The translations under genes and the position numbers were made by a program. From Dimorphilus gyrociliatus (taxonomy: Eukaryota; Annelida; Polychaeta; Dinophilidae): a DNA stretch of 64,000 bases. The stretch is taken from positions 2,735,404 to 2,799,403 of the forward strand of contig CAJFCJ010000007.1 in the NCBI GenBank assembly GCA_904063045.1, given 5' to 3'. The notes beneath the pieces are model-generated. The model was not told the DNA's origin. It saw only the letters and a list, made by a program, of their open reading frames with translations, and ran no database searches. Of the stretch, positions 23,993 through 35,282 are shown piece after piece (position 1 is the first letter of the stretch; each line of letters starts with the position of its first letter).

Positions 23993-24566
23993 ATTCGTGG
24001 CCAACGCTAAAAACGCGCGAAAAAGCAATGTCAAGGCCTAGCGCTCACCAATAGTCAAGAGCCTGAATATTTATGAGCCTCTCTCAAACCGGCACTTCAA
24101 ACCTAACTTAGCTATTAGTTCTGTTTACGGGTTTTTTGTTGGGAAAAAATATCAAACTTAAAACAACCAAGTCTTTTTATAAATATATTATATTTGTATT
24201 CTAGAATACTTTTGTTTTTTATTTTTTTTTTTTTTTTACTTTAATTCGATCAAATTTATAAAGAAATAAAATAATAAATGAAAATTTTATATGAAACTAA
24301 AAATAATCAAGAATATTTTTTATTGAGTTGAATGGACTAAAGAGAAACTACTACAATTGATATTTATACATTATTATTTGATCGATAATGCAAGTTTTAT
24401 TTTAAACGAAAGAGGAAAATCATTCCGAGTAAAAAGTACAAAGTCCCGCGTATTTGAAACTGCGCATGTGCAGATTTATGGGTATATTCGGTTGCCAATT
24501 CGGTTTTTCCGTTAAATAAAGCATTTGCCGCTTATTCGAAAACTTAATTTTTTTGTCGGAAGGGAT
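23993..24566. promoter_or_regulatory. Divergent promoter region between MCM2 (-) and the zinc-finger gene (+)
   Basis: 574 bases between two start codons on opposite strands. The MCM2 side carries an E2F-type site (24015-24022). The rest is AT-rich, with a poly-T run near 24220-24240. Confidence 0.55.
24015..24022 (-). promoter_or_regulatory. E2F-type site TTTCGCGC upstream of MCM2
   Basis: On the minus strand the sequence reads TTTTTCGCGCG, an exact match to TTTSSCGC, 23-30 bases before the MCM2 ATG. MCM genes are well-known E2F targets, so placement and orientation fit S-phase control. Binding itself is inferred. Confidence 0.6.
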
Positions 24567-27500
24567 ATGGATGCTATTGGTCAAAAGGTAAAAATCGCTT
24601 AACATTCAATATCATAATTCGAAATTATATCTTTAAATTTAGAGTCAGGAACTGCTCGAACTAATAAACGACCTACCCATGTCAGAAGCAAAACGTTTCA
24701 ATTGTTTAAAGAGTGCTGTATTACGATCACCGTGTATGGACAAAGGGTAAATATTGAAATAGATCATCTCTTGATTAATTAATAATTCATAGAAAATTTA
24801 AAAAAATACTTTCAAAAAGAAAATAGAATATTCGATAAAATTATAAAACCAAACTGATTCTATTTCTATTTATATATAACATTTTAAAATAATAGAATTT
24901 TAACTTATAAAGTTACTCACATGTTGTTAGTTTGATAATTATGCCTCTCTGATAAAGTATTCATAATTTACTTTAGTTGTTCCTTTATGATTATTTTGTA
25001 TATTTTTTTAAAAATATCATCTATTAAATTTCCAACATTGTTAATAGCTACGACGAGAGTGGTAAGAGGAAAACTTTAGAGAATGCTATAGAAAAACCTG
25101 ACTCAACAAAAAAACTAAAAAAAGAAATAACTATAGTATTAGTTGATAAGAAATCGAGAAAAATATCAAAAGAACCGAAATATGCAAATAAAGTTATTGA
25201 AGGAAAAGAGCGAAAATGTACAGTTGGTAGACCAAGTATGTATAAAGAATTGGACGTTGGAACATTTTGGAAAAAGCATTATAATTATGAAGAAGAAATA
25301 GTCGAGAGTCTGTTAATGTACAACAAATCTTTAGAAGTATTTCACGAGTTTGGTCATTTTCCGTGTATGATTTGCAACGAAGTTTTAAGCGGAAAGACAG
25401 ATCTCTTTGAACATACAATAAAAAATCACTATGATAAAAAGCTGCAATTAGTTGAATGTAATCAATGCAGTGCAAAATTAAAGTGTTCAAAAAAAGACTC
25501 AAACCTTTCTAGGACTTTTGCATTGGAATGTTTTCTATCAAAGGTGTATATGCATTTTGCTACTGTTCACCTTTCTCAAGTTCCTAATTCTGTTAGTGTA
25601 CTTACTTGCGGTCTCTGTTCTTACCGAACACTGATAAGAGATATGTGGTACGATCATCTCAGAACTAAACACTCCATAAAGCCGAAAATCATTAATATAA
25701 GAAGGTGTTCAGAGAGAACTATAATTCTCTTGCATCATTTACAGCAGATTCTGCTCGAGCCAGTAAAAATAAGCGACTGTTCATGGGAAGACTTTCTACG
25801 AGTAAGTGATGAAAAAAATGAACTAAGGAACGTTATGTCAATATGCACACTATGTAGGTCAAATTGGAAGGATAGTGAAGAAAACTATCCAGAACATTTA
25901 CTAAGCCATGTTCTAAAAGAACATTCGATGAAAATTCGATTAAATAATTGCGAAGAAGAACAGACAATTTTAAGTTGTCCGTGCTGCGATACTTCCTTTT
26001 TGTTAAGTGAATCCAACACTAACGAAGTATGGCGATATCTTATAGAACATACAGTAACAAATCATGGACAAAATGTACCAGCTTGTTTCAATGTATTTTT
26101 TTGTTTGGATTGTAGTTTTTTTACATTATTCATCACCAAATTTATAGAACACTTTGACTCATCGCACGAAGGAAAGAATAATAAAGCAACGATTCATGTT
26201 TGTCCAACTGATATCTACATAGTATATTTACTTATTGTTGATGCTGATTTACCTAAATTTCAACATAATGTTGCAATAGAACAACCCCAGAAGAATCAAG
26301 TTCAAATAGAGTACGAGGACTTGTATAAGGAGGACTTTAAAGCGGATGTTATTCTTGTGGAATCTTTTATTAACAACCTAGATATATATCAATGTATATT
26401 CTGTACTACTAATTGCGCATCGTTAGATGATTTGTTTGATCATTTTAATCAATTTCATATTCTTGAAAATTTCCAAGTGCAATGTCCCTGTGATTCACAG
26501 TGTATGTGCGTTGGAAACGCCACCACGAATAGTAGTGAAATGTTGGAGAACGTTATAGAACACTGTCTAAGAGAACATACAAACTTTGAGGCTCCTTGTT
26601 ATGTTAAATTATTTGGATGCGAGGAGTGCGATTTCAAGACAATTTATGAAAAATTTCTATACATGCACCTAAAAGATCAACACAATTTGGTGTCTGATGA
26701 TGATGATAAAGATATGAAGGTTCATGATATGTCAGATGATTATAATCAACCGAGGAAAAATAGTACAAGAAAGAGTAGAAAAGTTATGAATACGAATTCA
26801 TCAAAAATTCAAACATTTCAAGTTCGGAATAAGTACGAATGCTATATATGTGAAATGTATATTGCGGCAAACAAATCCCAATCAAATTCATCTGTCCACG
26901 TTGCTGATACTTCTAATTCACTTTTACAACACTGGTGGAACAATCATTGTACAAAAAGGAAAGAAAATGTTGTAATGAATTGTTGTAGATGTGATAAAGA
27001 ATTCAGTGCCAAAGCTTGTTACGTGAGTAAGATTTGGTTGTTACTTTCTATTTTCTTTAATTCGCTTTATCTCCAGAAATCGCCAACGGCAAAAGCTAAA
27101 ACCGTGGGATTGAAACTAATTCAGCATTATGTAAGTAAGGTGTCACACATGAATTGTAAAGTGCAAACAAAAAATATCTACAGGTTAGAGAGCATAAAAC
27201 TAATCCACCCAAATATCTAACAATTTATCGTTGTGAAATATGCGAAGAAGATCACATTTTACGAACATCTTTTTACGATCATTATCGAAATAAACATAGT
27301 AAAATACCAGACGATCTCATTTTAAAGTCTGATCCTGTAACTGGACAGGTAATTAGGATAGTTATCATTACGTTAATTTACGTTTTAATGCTTTCCAAAT
27401 AGGATATTATTACTTTATACGTTGCTGACTCATCCAGCGTTGGAGCGAAGAATTCTCGTCCATTAACCTTTGATCAGTTTGAGGTAATTTGTAAAAACAA

Positions 27501-28944
27501 ATGCATTAAAAAATTTGGGAACATACATTTACATTTACACAGATTAAAGTAGGTGAAGAGGAAAGAATCTGCGAAAAATACAGGCCCCTCCGATCGATCA
27601 AGGAGCTTTTCCTATCAATTGAACTATACAAATGCTTTCTGTGTGAAAATGAACTAGATTGCTTACAATCTCTCATATCGCACTTGAAACAGAAACATGT
27701 TACCGAAGGACCTAGCAGATCAAAAGGATCAGATATTGGATTAAAAGTAATACATACATTTTTTCTATTCATAAGTCAATGGTATATTTGTCTATATATA
27801 TACTATATATATGAGCGTATTTTACTTTCAGTGCCTATTTTGTAAGAAATTTGTAACTTTTGACAAGAATATGCAATCTACCCGAGGTGTTCAAGTAATA
27901 AGTCTACAATTACTTCATCATATGATATTTTCCCATTCATCAGGAGTTCCAGAATATGTAAAATTCTTTCAGTGTAATCAATGCGATTATTATAGTGTCT
28001 CACCTGAAGTTGTCAGACACCATGAATATAGTCATTCACTAAGTAAAGTACAAGTTGTATGCGAATTTTGCAATTCTCTAGTTAAAAAGAGTTCTATAGT
28101 GCTTCATCGTTGCCATTGCGAACGGAAGATGAAAAAGAAAAGTCTGGTTTTAACAGAGGAGACTTGTTCACAGTGTAAATCAAAATTTAATTCGCAAGAA
28201 GCGCTTAGTATGCACTGGAGGAGGAGGCATGGCAATTCATCGTTAAAACATAAATGTGAAGTCTGTGATAAAAGTTATTATTCAAAGAAGCAACTTGAGT
28301 TGCATATGTTTAACCAACACGCGCTAAATCCTAACAACCAAACACTACATGAATGTAAAGAATGCAATTATAAATCGATAAGCTTGATGGCCATGAAGAA
28401 GCATATTTGGAAGCATGACATAGGCAATTACGTCTGCAGCATTTGCAGCAAAACTTGTCAGACTTTAGGTGCTCTAATTTCTCATGAGACTTTGCGTCAT
28501 AATATCGAGCACAGTTGCTGCAAATGTGATTTAAAGAGTACAAGTGCCCTAGTAATCGCTCAGCATTATATGACCAAACATCAAATTAAACTTCAATGCG
28601 AAGAATGCTCAACAGAATTACCAACAAGTCACTATTTCAAGTGCCACATGAATGTCCAACATGATAAGAACGAGATTTTGACACCTCCCTCTACCCCTCC
28701 TCCCACAGGTGGAATAGGCTTTGAATTCGTTGTCGATGAAACAAATGGTGCAGAAATTGAAGATTTTGAAGAAGCTAAACAAATTTATATACAAAGCGCT
28801 GAACCTAATCAAGAGTATGTTGTCCAACAAGCAGCGAGTTCTTATCACGTTCGTGTCGATGAGCACGGAACGCAATTTATATCTAAAATGAATGAAGAAA
28901 AAACACAGGAATCACAGGAAGATCAATTAGTTTTTATGGAATGA
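24567..28944 (+). CDS. Large multi-C2H2 zinc-finger protein, family not recognised
   Basis: Eight exons: 24567-24587, 24643-24746, 25048-27022, 27077-27130, 27184-27348, 27403-27483, 27543-27746 and 27832-28944, giving about 1238 residues. The first coding exon is only 7 codons (MDAIGQK). At least 20 C2H2-type fingers are visible. Those in exon 3 are widely spaced and irregular, often with an extra Cys pair (for example CPCDSQCMC). The final exon carries about nine more regular fingers, for example CSQC..HWRRRH, CEVC..HMFNQH and CKEC..HIWKH. Linkers lack the TGEKP form of KRAB-type arrays. The tail is Thr/Pro-rich, then acidic (about residues 1120-1238). It is probably a nuclear DNA- or RNA-binding factor. 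I could not match it to a named family; ADNP/POGZ/ZNF462-like arrangements are possible but unproven. Confidence 0.8.
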
Positions 28945-29232
28945 AAAGAAAACTTTACTAATTAGTTGGTTTATTTTTGTTAATATTATAAGTATTTGTC
29001 AAAGGGAAAAAAAAAAGACTGCCTCAAGGTGTTTGTTACTTTAATAGCAAACAAACAATACTTAGAACCTTAGAGTTCAAAAAAAGATAAATATATAGAA
29101 ACCTGTATTATGAAGAAGATTGAATAAAATTTGTTATTAAGAGAATTAGTGTAATTTTTAAAAGTACTAATAAATAATTTAAAAATATGACTAAAAATTA
29201 ATAAACAATGAATTAATTTTCCATGAAAGTGC
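28945..29232. other. Short AT-rich spacer
   Basis: 288 bases holding the zinc-finger gene's 3' UTR and the small membrane-protein gene's 5' flank. No other feature is seen. Confidence 0.5.
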
Positions 29233-29649
29233 ATGTTAGAATTATCGCCTCTAACCTTCATTGTAACGGTTTTTCACGCTTTGACAACAGGGATTTTAAT
29301 ATATTTATTAATTTGCCGACGGGTGCATAGAAAAAACCTTAGAAAAATTGATAGAACGAGAACAAAACGAAGACAAACTTATTTAATACCACCGTCGCCT
29401 CTAGATGAAGATGCATCTCTATTTGAAATAGAGAATTGGCGACATAGAGAAAAAAAACGTCTTCATGCTATTCGACATTTAACTTTGTCGGCTAATGTTT
29501 CTTCACAAGTTCCACCCGAGGGTAAATGCAAAAAGGTTCAAGTTAAATTTGATAAAAACGGTTTAGAGCTAGAATCGGTAGAATCTTATTCCGAATCTGC
29601 ATCGACATTAAGAGCATCTAATAATGAATCATCTACAATATATGACTAG
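29233..29649 (+). CDS. Small single-pass membrane protein, unrecognised
   Basis: Single-exon frame of 138 residues. Residues 6-27 form one hydrophobic helix followed by a strongly basic stretch (RRVHRKNLRK), so a signal-anchor with a cytosolic C-terminal tail is likely. The tail contains SPLDEDASLFEIENWRHREK and ends Ser/Thr/Glu-rich. Composition is clearly protein-like, unlike the low-complexity frames of nearby intergenic DNA. An ATG at 29223 lies upstream out of frame. I do not recognise a family. It could also be one exon of a larger spliced gene, but no matching exons were found. Confidence 0.55.
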   Translation: MLELSPLTFIVTVFHALTTGILIYLLICRRVHRKNLRKIDRTRTKRRQTYLIPPSPLDEDASLFEIENWRHREKKRLHAIRHLTLSANVSSQVPPEGKCKKVQVKFDKNGLELESVESYSESASTLRASNNESSTIYD

Positions 29650-30751
29650 AGGGCTTTTTGACAAGCAATTCTTTTTTGATAAATTCTATAATAAAGGATA
29701 TTTTAATTTAAGAGGAAGAGGAAAGCGTATGATATCTAATATCTCTGTTCATTAAAAGGGATTTTAGCTCAAGGGATAAATCTATTAGATTCTAGGGAAG
29801 TCTGGCATTAATAAACATAAACATATAAACCTCACTATTTCGCTCTCGCTCCCTTTCCCCCTCTTACTGTCCCTTCTTTCTCTTTATCTCCGTTTTTTTT
29901 TGTTTTCGCTTCTTTGGTTTCTTTGGTCTCTAAATACAAAAAAAAGCACTAAAGAAAGATAATTAGTAACTAATTATATTCTAATTCCATAATGGAACCA
30001 ATCATATAGAATATCTATATTAAGTAGTGTCTTATTCTCCAAACATGCCCTTTCGAAAATATAAAAATTGATGAATAATTGGATATGTTTTTCACTAATA
30101 TTGTCTATCTTTCAATATCTAATTATTTAGACACGCCTTTTGCTTGACTAAAATTTGTTATTTTTGTTTTTTAAAAAAAAAGAAAAAAAGAATTATTCTA
30201 TTCCATAGATGTTCTTTAGATTGATACCAATAAACAAAAAAAGTCCTCATTGAAGAAATGAGTATTCTTAGTGTAGTTTTAAATCAACAACCTCATCAAT
30301 CGATGTAAAATTGTAATTACATATTTAATGAGTTTTTCTATTTATAAGAAACCGATATTTCATTTGAAAAGGGACATCGTCATTGGGGAATAATACTTAA
30401 TAATTGATTTAATTAGTATAAAAAAAGGGTTTGCCCTCGAGGAATGATGAATGCCTCATAATATATTCTTTAATCTGTAATGTAGGTGACCAAAAAAAAA
30501 AAACTTCATCAATTCACTAACAATTCTACTTTCGGAATAACCGCCAGTTATTTTCTCTTTCGTGTTTTGTACTACTTCCGGTTCACTAAGCCAATTGTAA
30601 AGAAGGTAACAACGTGCACGTGATTCTTCTGAGCATTTTGGTTATTGGCTATCTGATTATTTCAGTTACCTTATAATTGGATCCATACATCTGATTTTTC
30701 TCCTCTATCAAAGAATTTCTATTGGTTACTTTATTTAAAACCTATTCGACC
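29650..30751. other. Intergenic, promoter side of GLRX3
   Basis: 1.1 kb of AT-rich DNA without a supportable exon. A CACGTG E-box lies at 30617-30622, about 130 bases before the GLRX3 start. A CT-rich block lies near 29845-29905. Confidence 0.5.
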
Positions 30752-32314
30752 ATGCCGACAACTCCGAAAGCTGTATTAACGCTCTCTGACTTTACGCAAT
30801 TGATAGAGTCTACAGAGTTAGTTCAATATACTTGTAAAGAGTGTTTTACCAAAGCATGAGACTTAATATTCCCATTTGATCCTTTACAGTAAAATCGTAC
30901 TAGTTAGCTTTTGGGCAAAATGGGCTGATGCTCAATGTGAGCAAATGAATGGTGCTATAGCCGAATTGCGTAAGGATTCTGTAGTTGACTCAGCTGTAAC
31001 CTTCGCGACGGTGACTATTGAAATATTACCGGCTATATAATAAACAAGAATATTATTAATAGGTAGAAGCAGAATCACTGCCAGATGCAGCTTTGAGAGC
31101 AAAAGTAACATCGGTGCCAACAATAGTCATTTACAAAGTAATATATATATATAATTATATACATACGTGTATATGTATATACCATATAACAGTCTATATT
31201 TATACTTCTATTCATGTTCTAAATTATAAATCTCGCAGAAAGGAACTATTGTGGATAGAATAGAAGGCGCAAATGTACCGGAGTTGACAAAGAAGCTTCG
31301 AGCTCATGTCGATACCAATGTTGCTGTAAGTCACCGAGCATCTGAATTCTTAAGAGAAATTTAAACAAAAAAATCATTTCTTACCAATTAAGGCAACTCA
31401 ACAACTTCCAATTGAGGAGAAATTGAAACAATTAATTAATAAAGAACCTGTTATGCTCTTTATGAAAGGTTCACCGAATCAACCGAGGTAGACTTACAAT
31501 AGATGCTCATGAGACTATTTAAATACTGGTATCCAATTAATTGCAGATGTGGTTTTTCAAGAACTATTGTTGATATATTAAAAAGTTATAAAGTTAAATT
31601 TGGTCATTTTGACATTCTCCAGGACGATGAAGTTAGACAAAGTAAATAGTCAAAGTATAAAACATCTTTTCCCCTTCTGATATCTACAGTATACTTTACA
31701 GAATTGAAGGAATTCTCGAATTGGCCAACTTATCCTCAACTATACGCTTCTGGAGAGCTTTTGGGTTTGTTATCCTCTATTTTTCCTCATCTAATTGGTT
31801 GGCTAAGAGTCTTTCTTTTTCCATACAGGTGGCCTGGACATTGTTAAGGAAATGGTTGAAAGCGGTGAGCTGTTGGATAACCTTCCTATTGAAAAAGATA
31901 ACTTGACAGAAAGATTAAAAGCATTGATAAATCGCTCTAAGGTTATGCTATTCATGAAAGGTTCTCCGGATCAGCCTAGATGCGGTACATAACAATAAAA
32001 TTTGTGATTTCGTCTATAATTATTCATTATCCGCAGGATTTAGTCGTACAATATGTTCCATTTTAAAAGATAGAAATGTTACTTTTGATCATTTCGATAT
32101 ACTGACTGATGAAGATGTTAGACAAGGTAAATTAAAAGGAAAAAATCATGAGAGTTCATCGAATTATGATACTTTTTCTGCTACAGGCTTGAAAGAATTT
32201 TCCAATTGGCCAACATATCCACAATTATACGCCAATGGAGAATTAGTTGGGGGTCTAGATATTATTAAGGAAATGATTGAAAATGATGAATTTGACGAAG
32301 CCATTTCCTCTTGA
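30752..32314 (+). CDS. GLRX3: Glutaredoxin-3 (monothiol, Trx plus two Grx domains; PICOT)
   Basis: Ten exons: 30752-30816, 30890-31010, 31063-31137, 31239-31325, 31393-31487, 31547-31641, 31702-31764, 31829-31984, 32037-32126 and 32187-32314, giving 324 residues (human 335). The protein binds bridging [2Fe-2S] clusters and takes part in cytosolic iron-sulfur delivery. A thioredoxin-like domain (about 5-115) has a non-redox active-site region (WADAQC). Two glutaredoxin domains follow, each with the monothiol CGFS motif (Cys149-Ser152 and Cys252-Ser255), [10 protein letters not shown]-type lead-in, [11 protein letters not shown] and GGLDI. The intron after DDEVRQ/DEDVRQ falls in the same phase in both Grx repeats, an echo of the internal duplication. 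The exon 1 donor GTTAGT at 30817 is the only one that keeps frame. Confidence 0.96.
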
Positions 32315-32784
32315 AAAGGTTATTTTTTTTACCTGTCAAACCTATTTTTTAGCAATACATAGCTAAAAAAGATGCTAAATTGAAATGTTATATCCAATAC
32401 CCTCATTCTAAAGCAATAGAAAAGGTATATAATCGTAAAAGCTAAACGTTAAATAGATATATAATAGTTTTCAAGATGTAACAAAAAAGAAAAGTAACAA
32501 ACCTAGTGATAACCTCTAAAGTATCAAATTTTTTTGAAGTTTCATAGAATTGAATTACGTAAGTTGATAAATTGATGCAAATTACTCACTTTCTTATTAT
32601 TTATTTATAAAAATACGCTGTAAAGTATAAAATATTTAAAACCCAGTGGAAGTTAATAATTTATATTTTAACGTAAAAGGTTGTAAGCTATAAAGGGCAA
32701 GAAAAATTGACTATACCGTTCAGCCACTTTATATTTATTTCTTCATATTTTCTTATGCAAAAAGAAATGCAATTAAATGAGCTG
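32315..32784. other. 3' space between convergent GLRX3 and the TTC16-like gene
   Basis: 470 bases of AT-rich DNA between the two stop codons. No coding feature is seen. Confidence 0.5.
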
Positions 32785-34916
32785 TTACTTTTTATCATTA
32801 TTTTGAAATGACTTAAAAGTTTTCGCTCCTAATTTAACTTTAGCAGTCAAGTCTTGTCGTTCTTTAAGCATTTTCGTAACTTCATCGTTTAGCCTCTTCC
32901 TCTCAATAAAGTCAGGGAAAACTGTCTTTTTACGACTTTGTTCATCCCTCTTTACCGGTTTAACTCCCCCAGTGAGAATTCTGCGGGCTTCATCTCCCAG
33001 CCTACTATCATAGACATCTCTAATACTTTTTCCTGATATAATTAAGTAAAAAAAAATTACAATGGACGGACCTCAAATTAATTCTATAATCCATACCTGG
33101 AAAGAGCCTTGGCATTAAACCTAATATCTCTTCATTCTCAGGATCCAAATGAAGTGCCATAGTTAAATCCAATTTAGCCTCGTCCTTCTTTTCTAGTAAA
33201 TTCCTACATCTCGCTCGACAAATATAAAACTGTCCTTCTTTTGGATAATATTTTATCGCTGTACTGAACCTTATTTCGGCTTGACTATAATTTTTTTCTT
33301 CGAATTCAATCAGTCCAAATTCTTTTTCAACTTGGCCTATACGCTTCCGAGTTTCTTCATTATTCGAATCTAATTCTAAGGCTTGGTGATAATCCTGGAG
33401 GGCGAAGGTAAATTCAGATTGCTTGAAAAAGCAATCTCCCCTATTAATATATAGAGATTTTTCAGTCTTTTCACCCTTAATGGCTTTATTCAATAGTATG
33501 ATGGCTTCCTCATAGAATTTTTTTGTAAGGCACTCAACGGCAAAGTCATTATAAGTTAGTAGTAGCTGCCTTTGAGCTTTTTTGTAAACTGCTGACTGTT
33601 CATTATGTCCACTCTTGTCCAGAGCCAAGAGAAAATCATCAATTGCTGCATTAAAATCACCTAGTCTTCTATGTAAAGTTCCCCTTAATAGATGATATTC
33701 ACTCCGGCTTGGATTTGTTTCTATTGCTAGGGAAATTTTTTGAAGAGCATCTCTTAATCTGTTTCTGATATTCAAATGAATGGCTTCCATGTGTAACTGC
33801 TCTGATTTTTTATTCATATCATCCATCATTTTTTGTGCTTCACCGTGATTCTCATTTAAAGATAAAGCATCTTTGAGGTCGTAATAAGCTAATGTAACGT
33901 TCCGGAAACGGTTATGCAACCTATAAAGGCATAAGATATATACTGTGTTGATTATGATTGATAGTATAATTTCATAATGAAGTAAGCATTATTTAAGAAT
34001 GATTAATTAGCAAATCTGACAATGATATATATTAATAAGTAAATGGGGGATCAAACCTTGCTCTCATAACGAACAAATCCGGATTTTCTCTATCTTGTTC
34101 TAAATGCTTATTTAATAAGGCTAAACACTCGCCATGTCTTCCTAAGGCTGACAAACAAGCTATAGTCCTCATGTGATAGACCTGAACATTTGGCTTGATT
34201 TCCGCCGCCCTTGAGAAGCAATCTAGAGCTTCGACGAACATTCTCTGATCGAATAAACATTGTCCATAGAAATAATATATGAAGGCAAGACGATCCGAAT
34301 AATTTTTTTGTTCTCGATTTAAAAGATAACACTTTTTCAAGTTTAACAATGCCGATTGGAAGTCGCACAACTGGAAATAACATTCTGATCTTCTACTATA
34401 AGCTTCTTCGAAATTAGGCTCAACAGCTAAACACTGAAATAGAATATTTCAAATCAAAATAATCATTTTATATTGGTTTTTTTTTTCAATTAGAAAAAAT
34501 TGCCATTAATAATAACCATTTACTAACAGGCCTACATTTTTCATCATTCGGATATACAAAAGGATTACAAAAAAACTAGTAATTCTATACTGTCAGACTT
34601 AAAGTTTAAGAAATCCGACCTTATTATAAAACAAAATAGCATCATCATATTTCCCTTCTTCTTCATATTCTAAAGCTTTTTTCCAAACTGCTTGTAATTT
34701 TTCTTTTAACACAGTTGAAAGTGATGTTAAACCAACATTTTTTTCTTCTTCCCATTGTTCTGGAGCAAATATATTAGGTTGTTTTTCTTTAGCTTTTTTA
34801 ATTACACTCTCGTCGACTGCAGTTTGAAATATTGGTTTCTTCTTTTCTGGTGGTCGTTTTTGTTGAATATCAGGATAGAATTGGTGTGTATTAACATGTT
34901 TAGGTTGCAGTATCAT
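32785..34916 (-). CDS. Tetratricopeptide-repeat protein, TTC16-like
   Basis: Four exons: 34620-34916, 34057-34433, 33097-33920 and 32785-33032, giving 581 residues. After a Lys/Pro-rich N-terminus of about 70 residues there are successive TPR helices, for example AVWKKALEYEEEGKYDDAIL, SECYFQLCDFQSALLNLKK and GTLHRRLGDFNAAIDDFLL, running to about residue 495. A basic tail ends FQNNDKK. The pattern LHNRFRNVTLAYYDL and the ending RLFPG fit the TTC16 family as I know it. Vertebrate TTC16 has a longer C-terminus. TTC16 is linked by expression to ciliated and testis cells; its role is not established. The donor of exon 1 (GTCGGA at 34619) is weak but gives the only in-frame junction. Generic TPR identity is sure, the family name less so. 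Confidence 0.75.
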
Positions 34917-35282
34917 TGTTGCTATGACTATTCAATGGACACCGTTCATAATTTTTAAACTGATTCGTATTCGAAAACTCTTCCCGCCCTCAAGTAGAAT
35001 AATTTTGTTATTTTGTCAGCTGCCATTTTCTATCAAAGCCTCTTTTCGGTCAAGGTCACAGAGTGCTCTTGATATATCTTTTTAAAATACGCGTGGAGCG
35101 ATAATAGAGTTTGGAGTACAAATCATTAGGTATTAGCACAAGTTTAAATCCTATGCCATTGTATAATATCATTTACTAGAAATAAATGCTTTTCAGTAGT
35201 ATTTTTTATGTTAAATTGGTTAAGTTTATTTCATTTTTATTCAGGATTTCTCTATCTGAGTACAATATAAGGTCGTTTCACG
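34917..35282. promoter_or_regulatory. Divergent promoter region between TTC16-like (-) and HCCS (+)
   Basis: 366 bases between start codons. TTCCCGCC (34981-34988) and GCCATTTT (35022-35029, YY1-like, also found in the POLR2A/TAF6 promoter) are visible. Factor binding is inferred. Confidence 0.5.
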
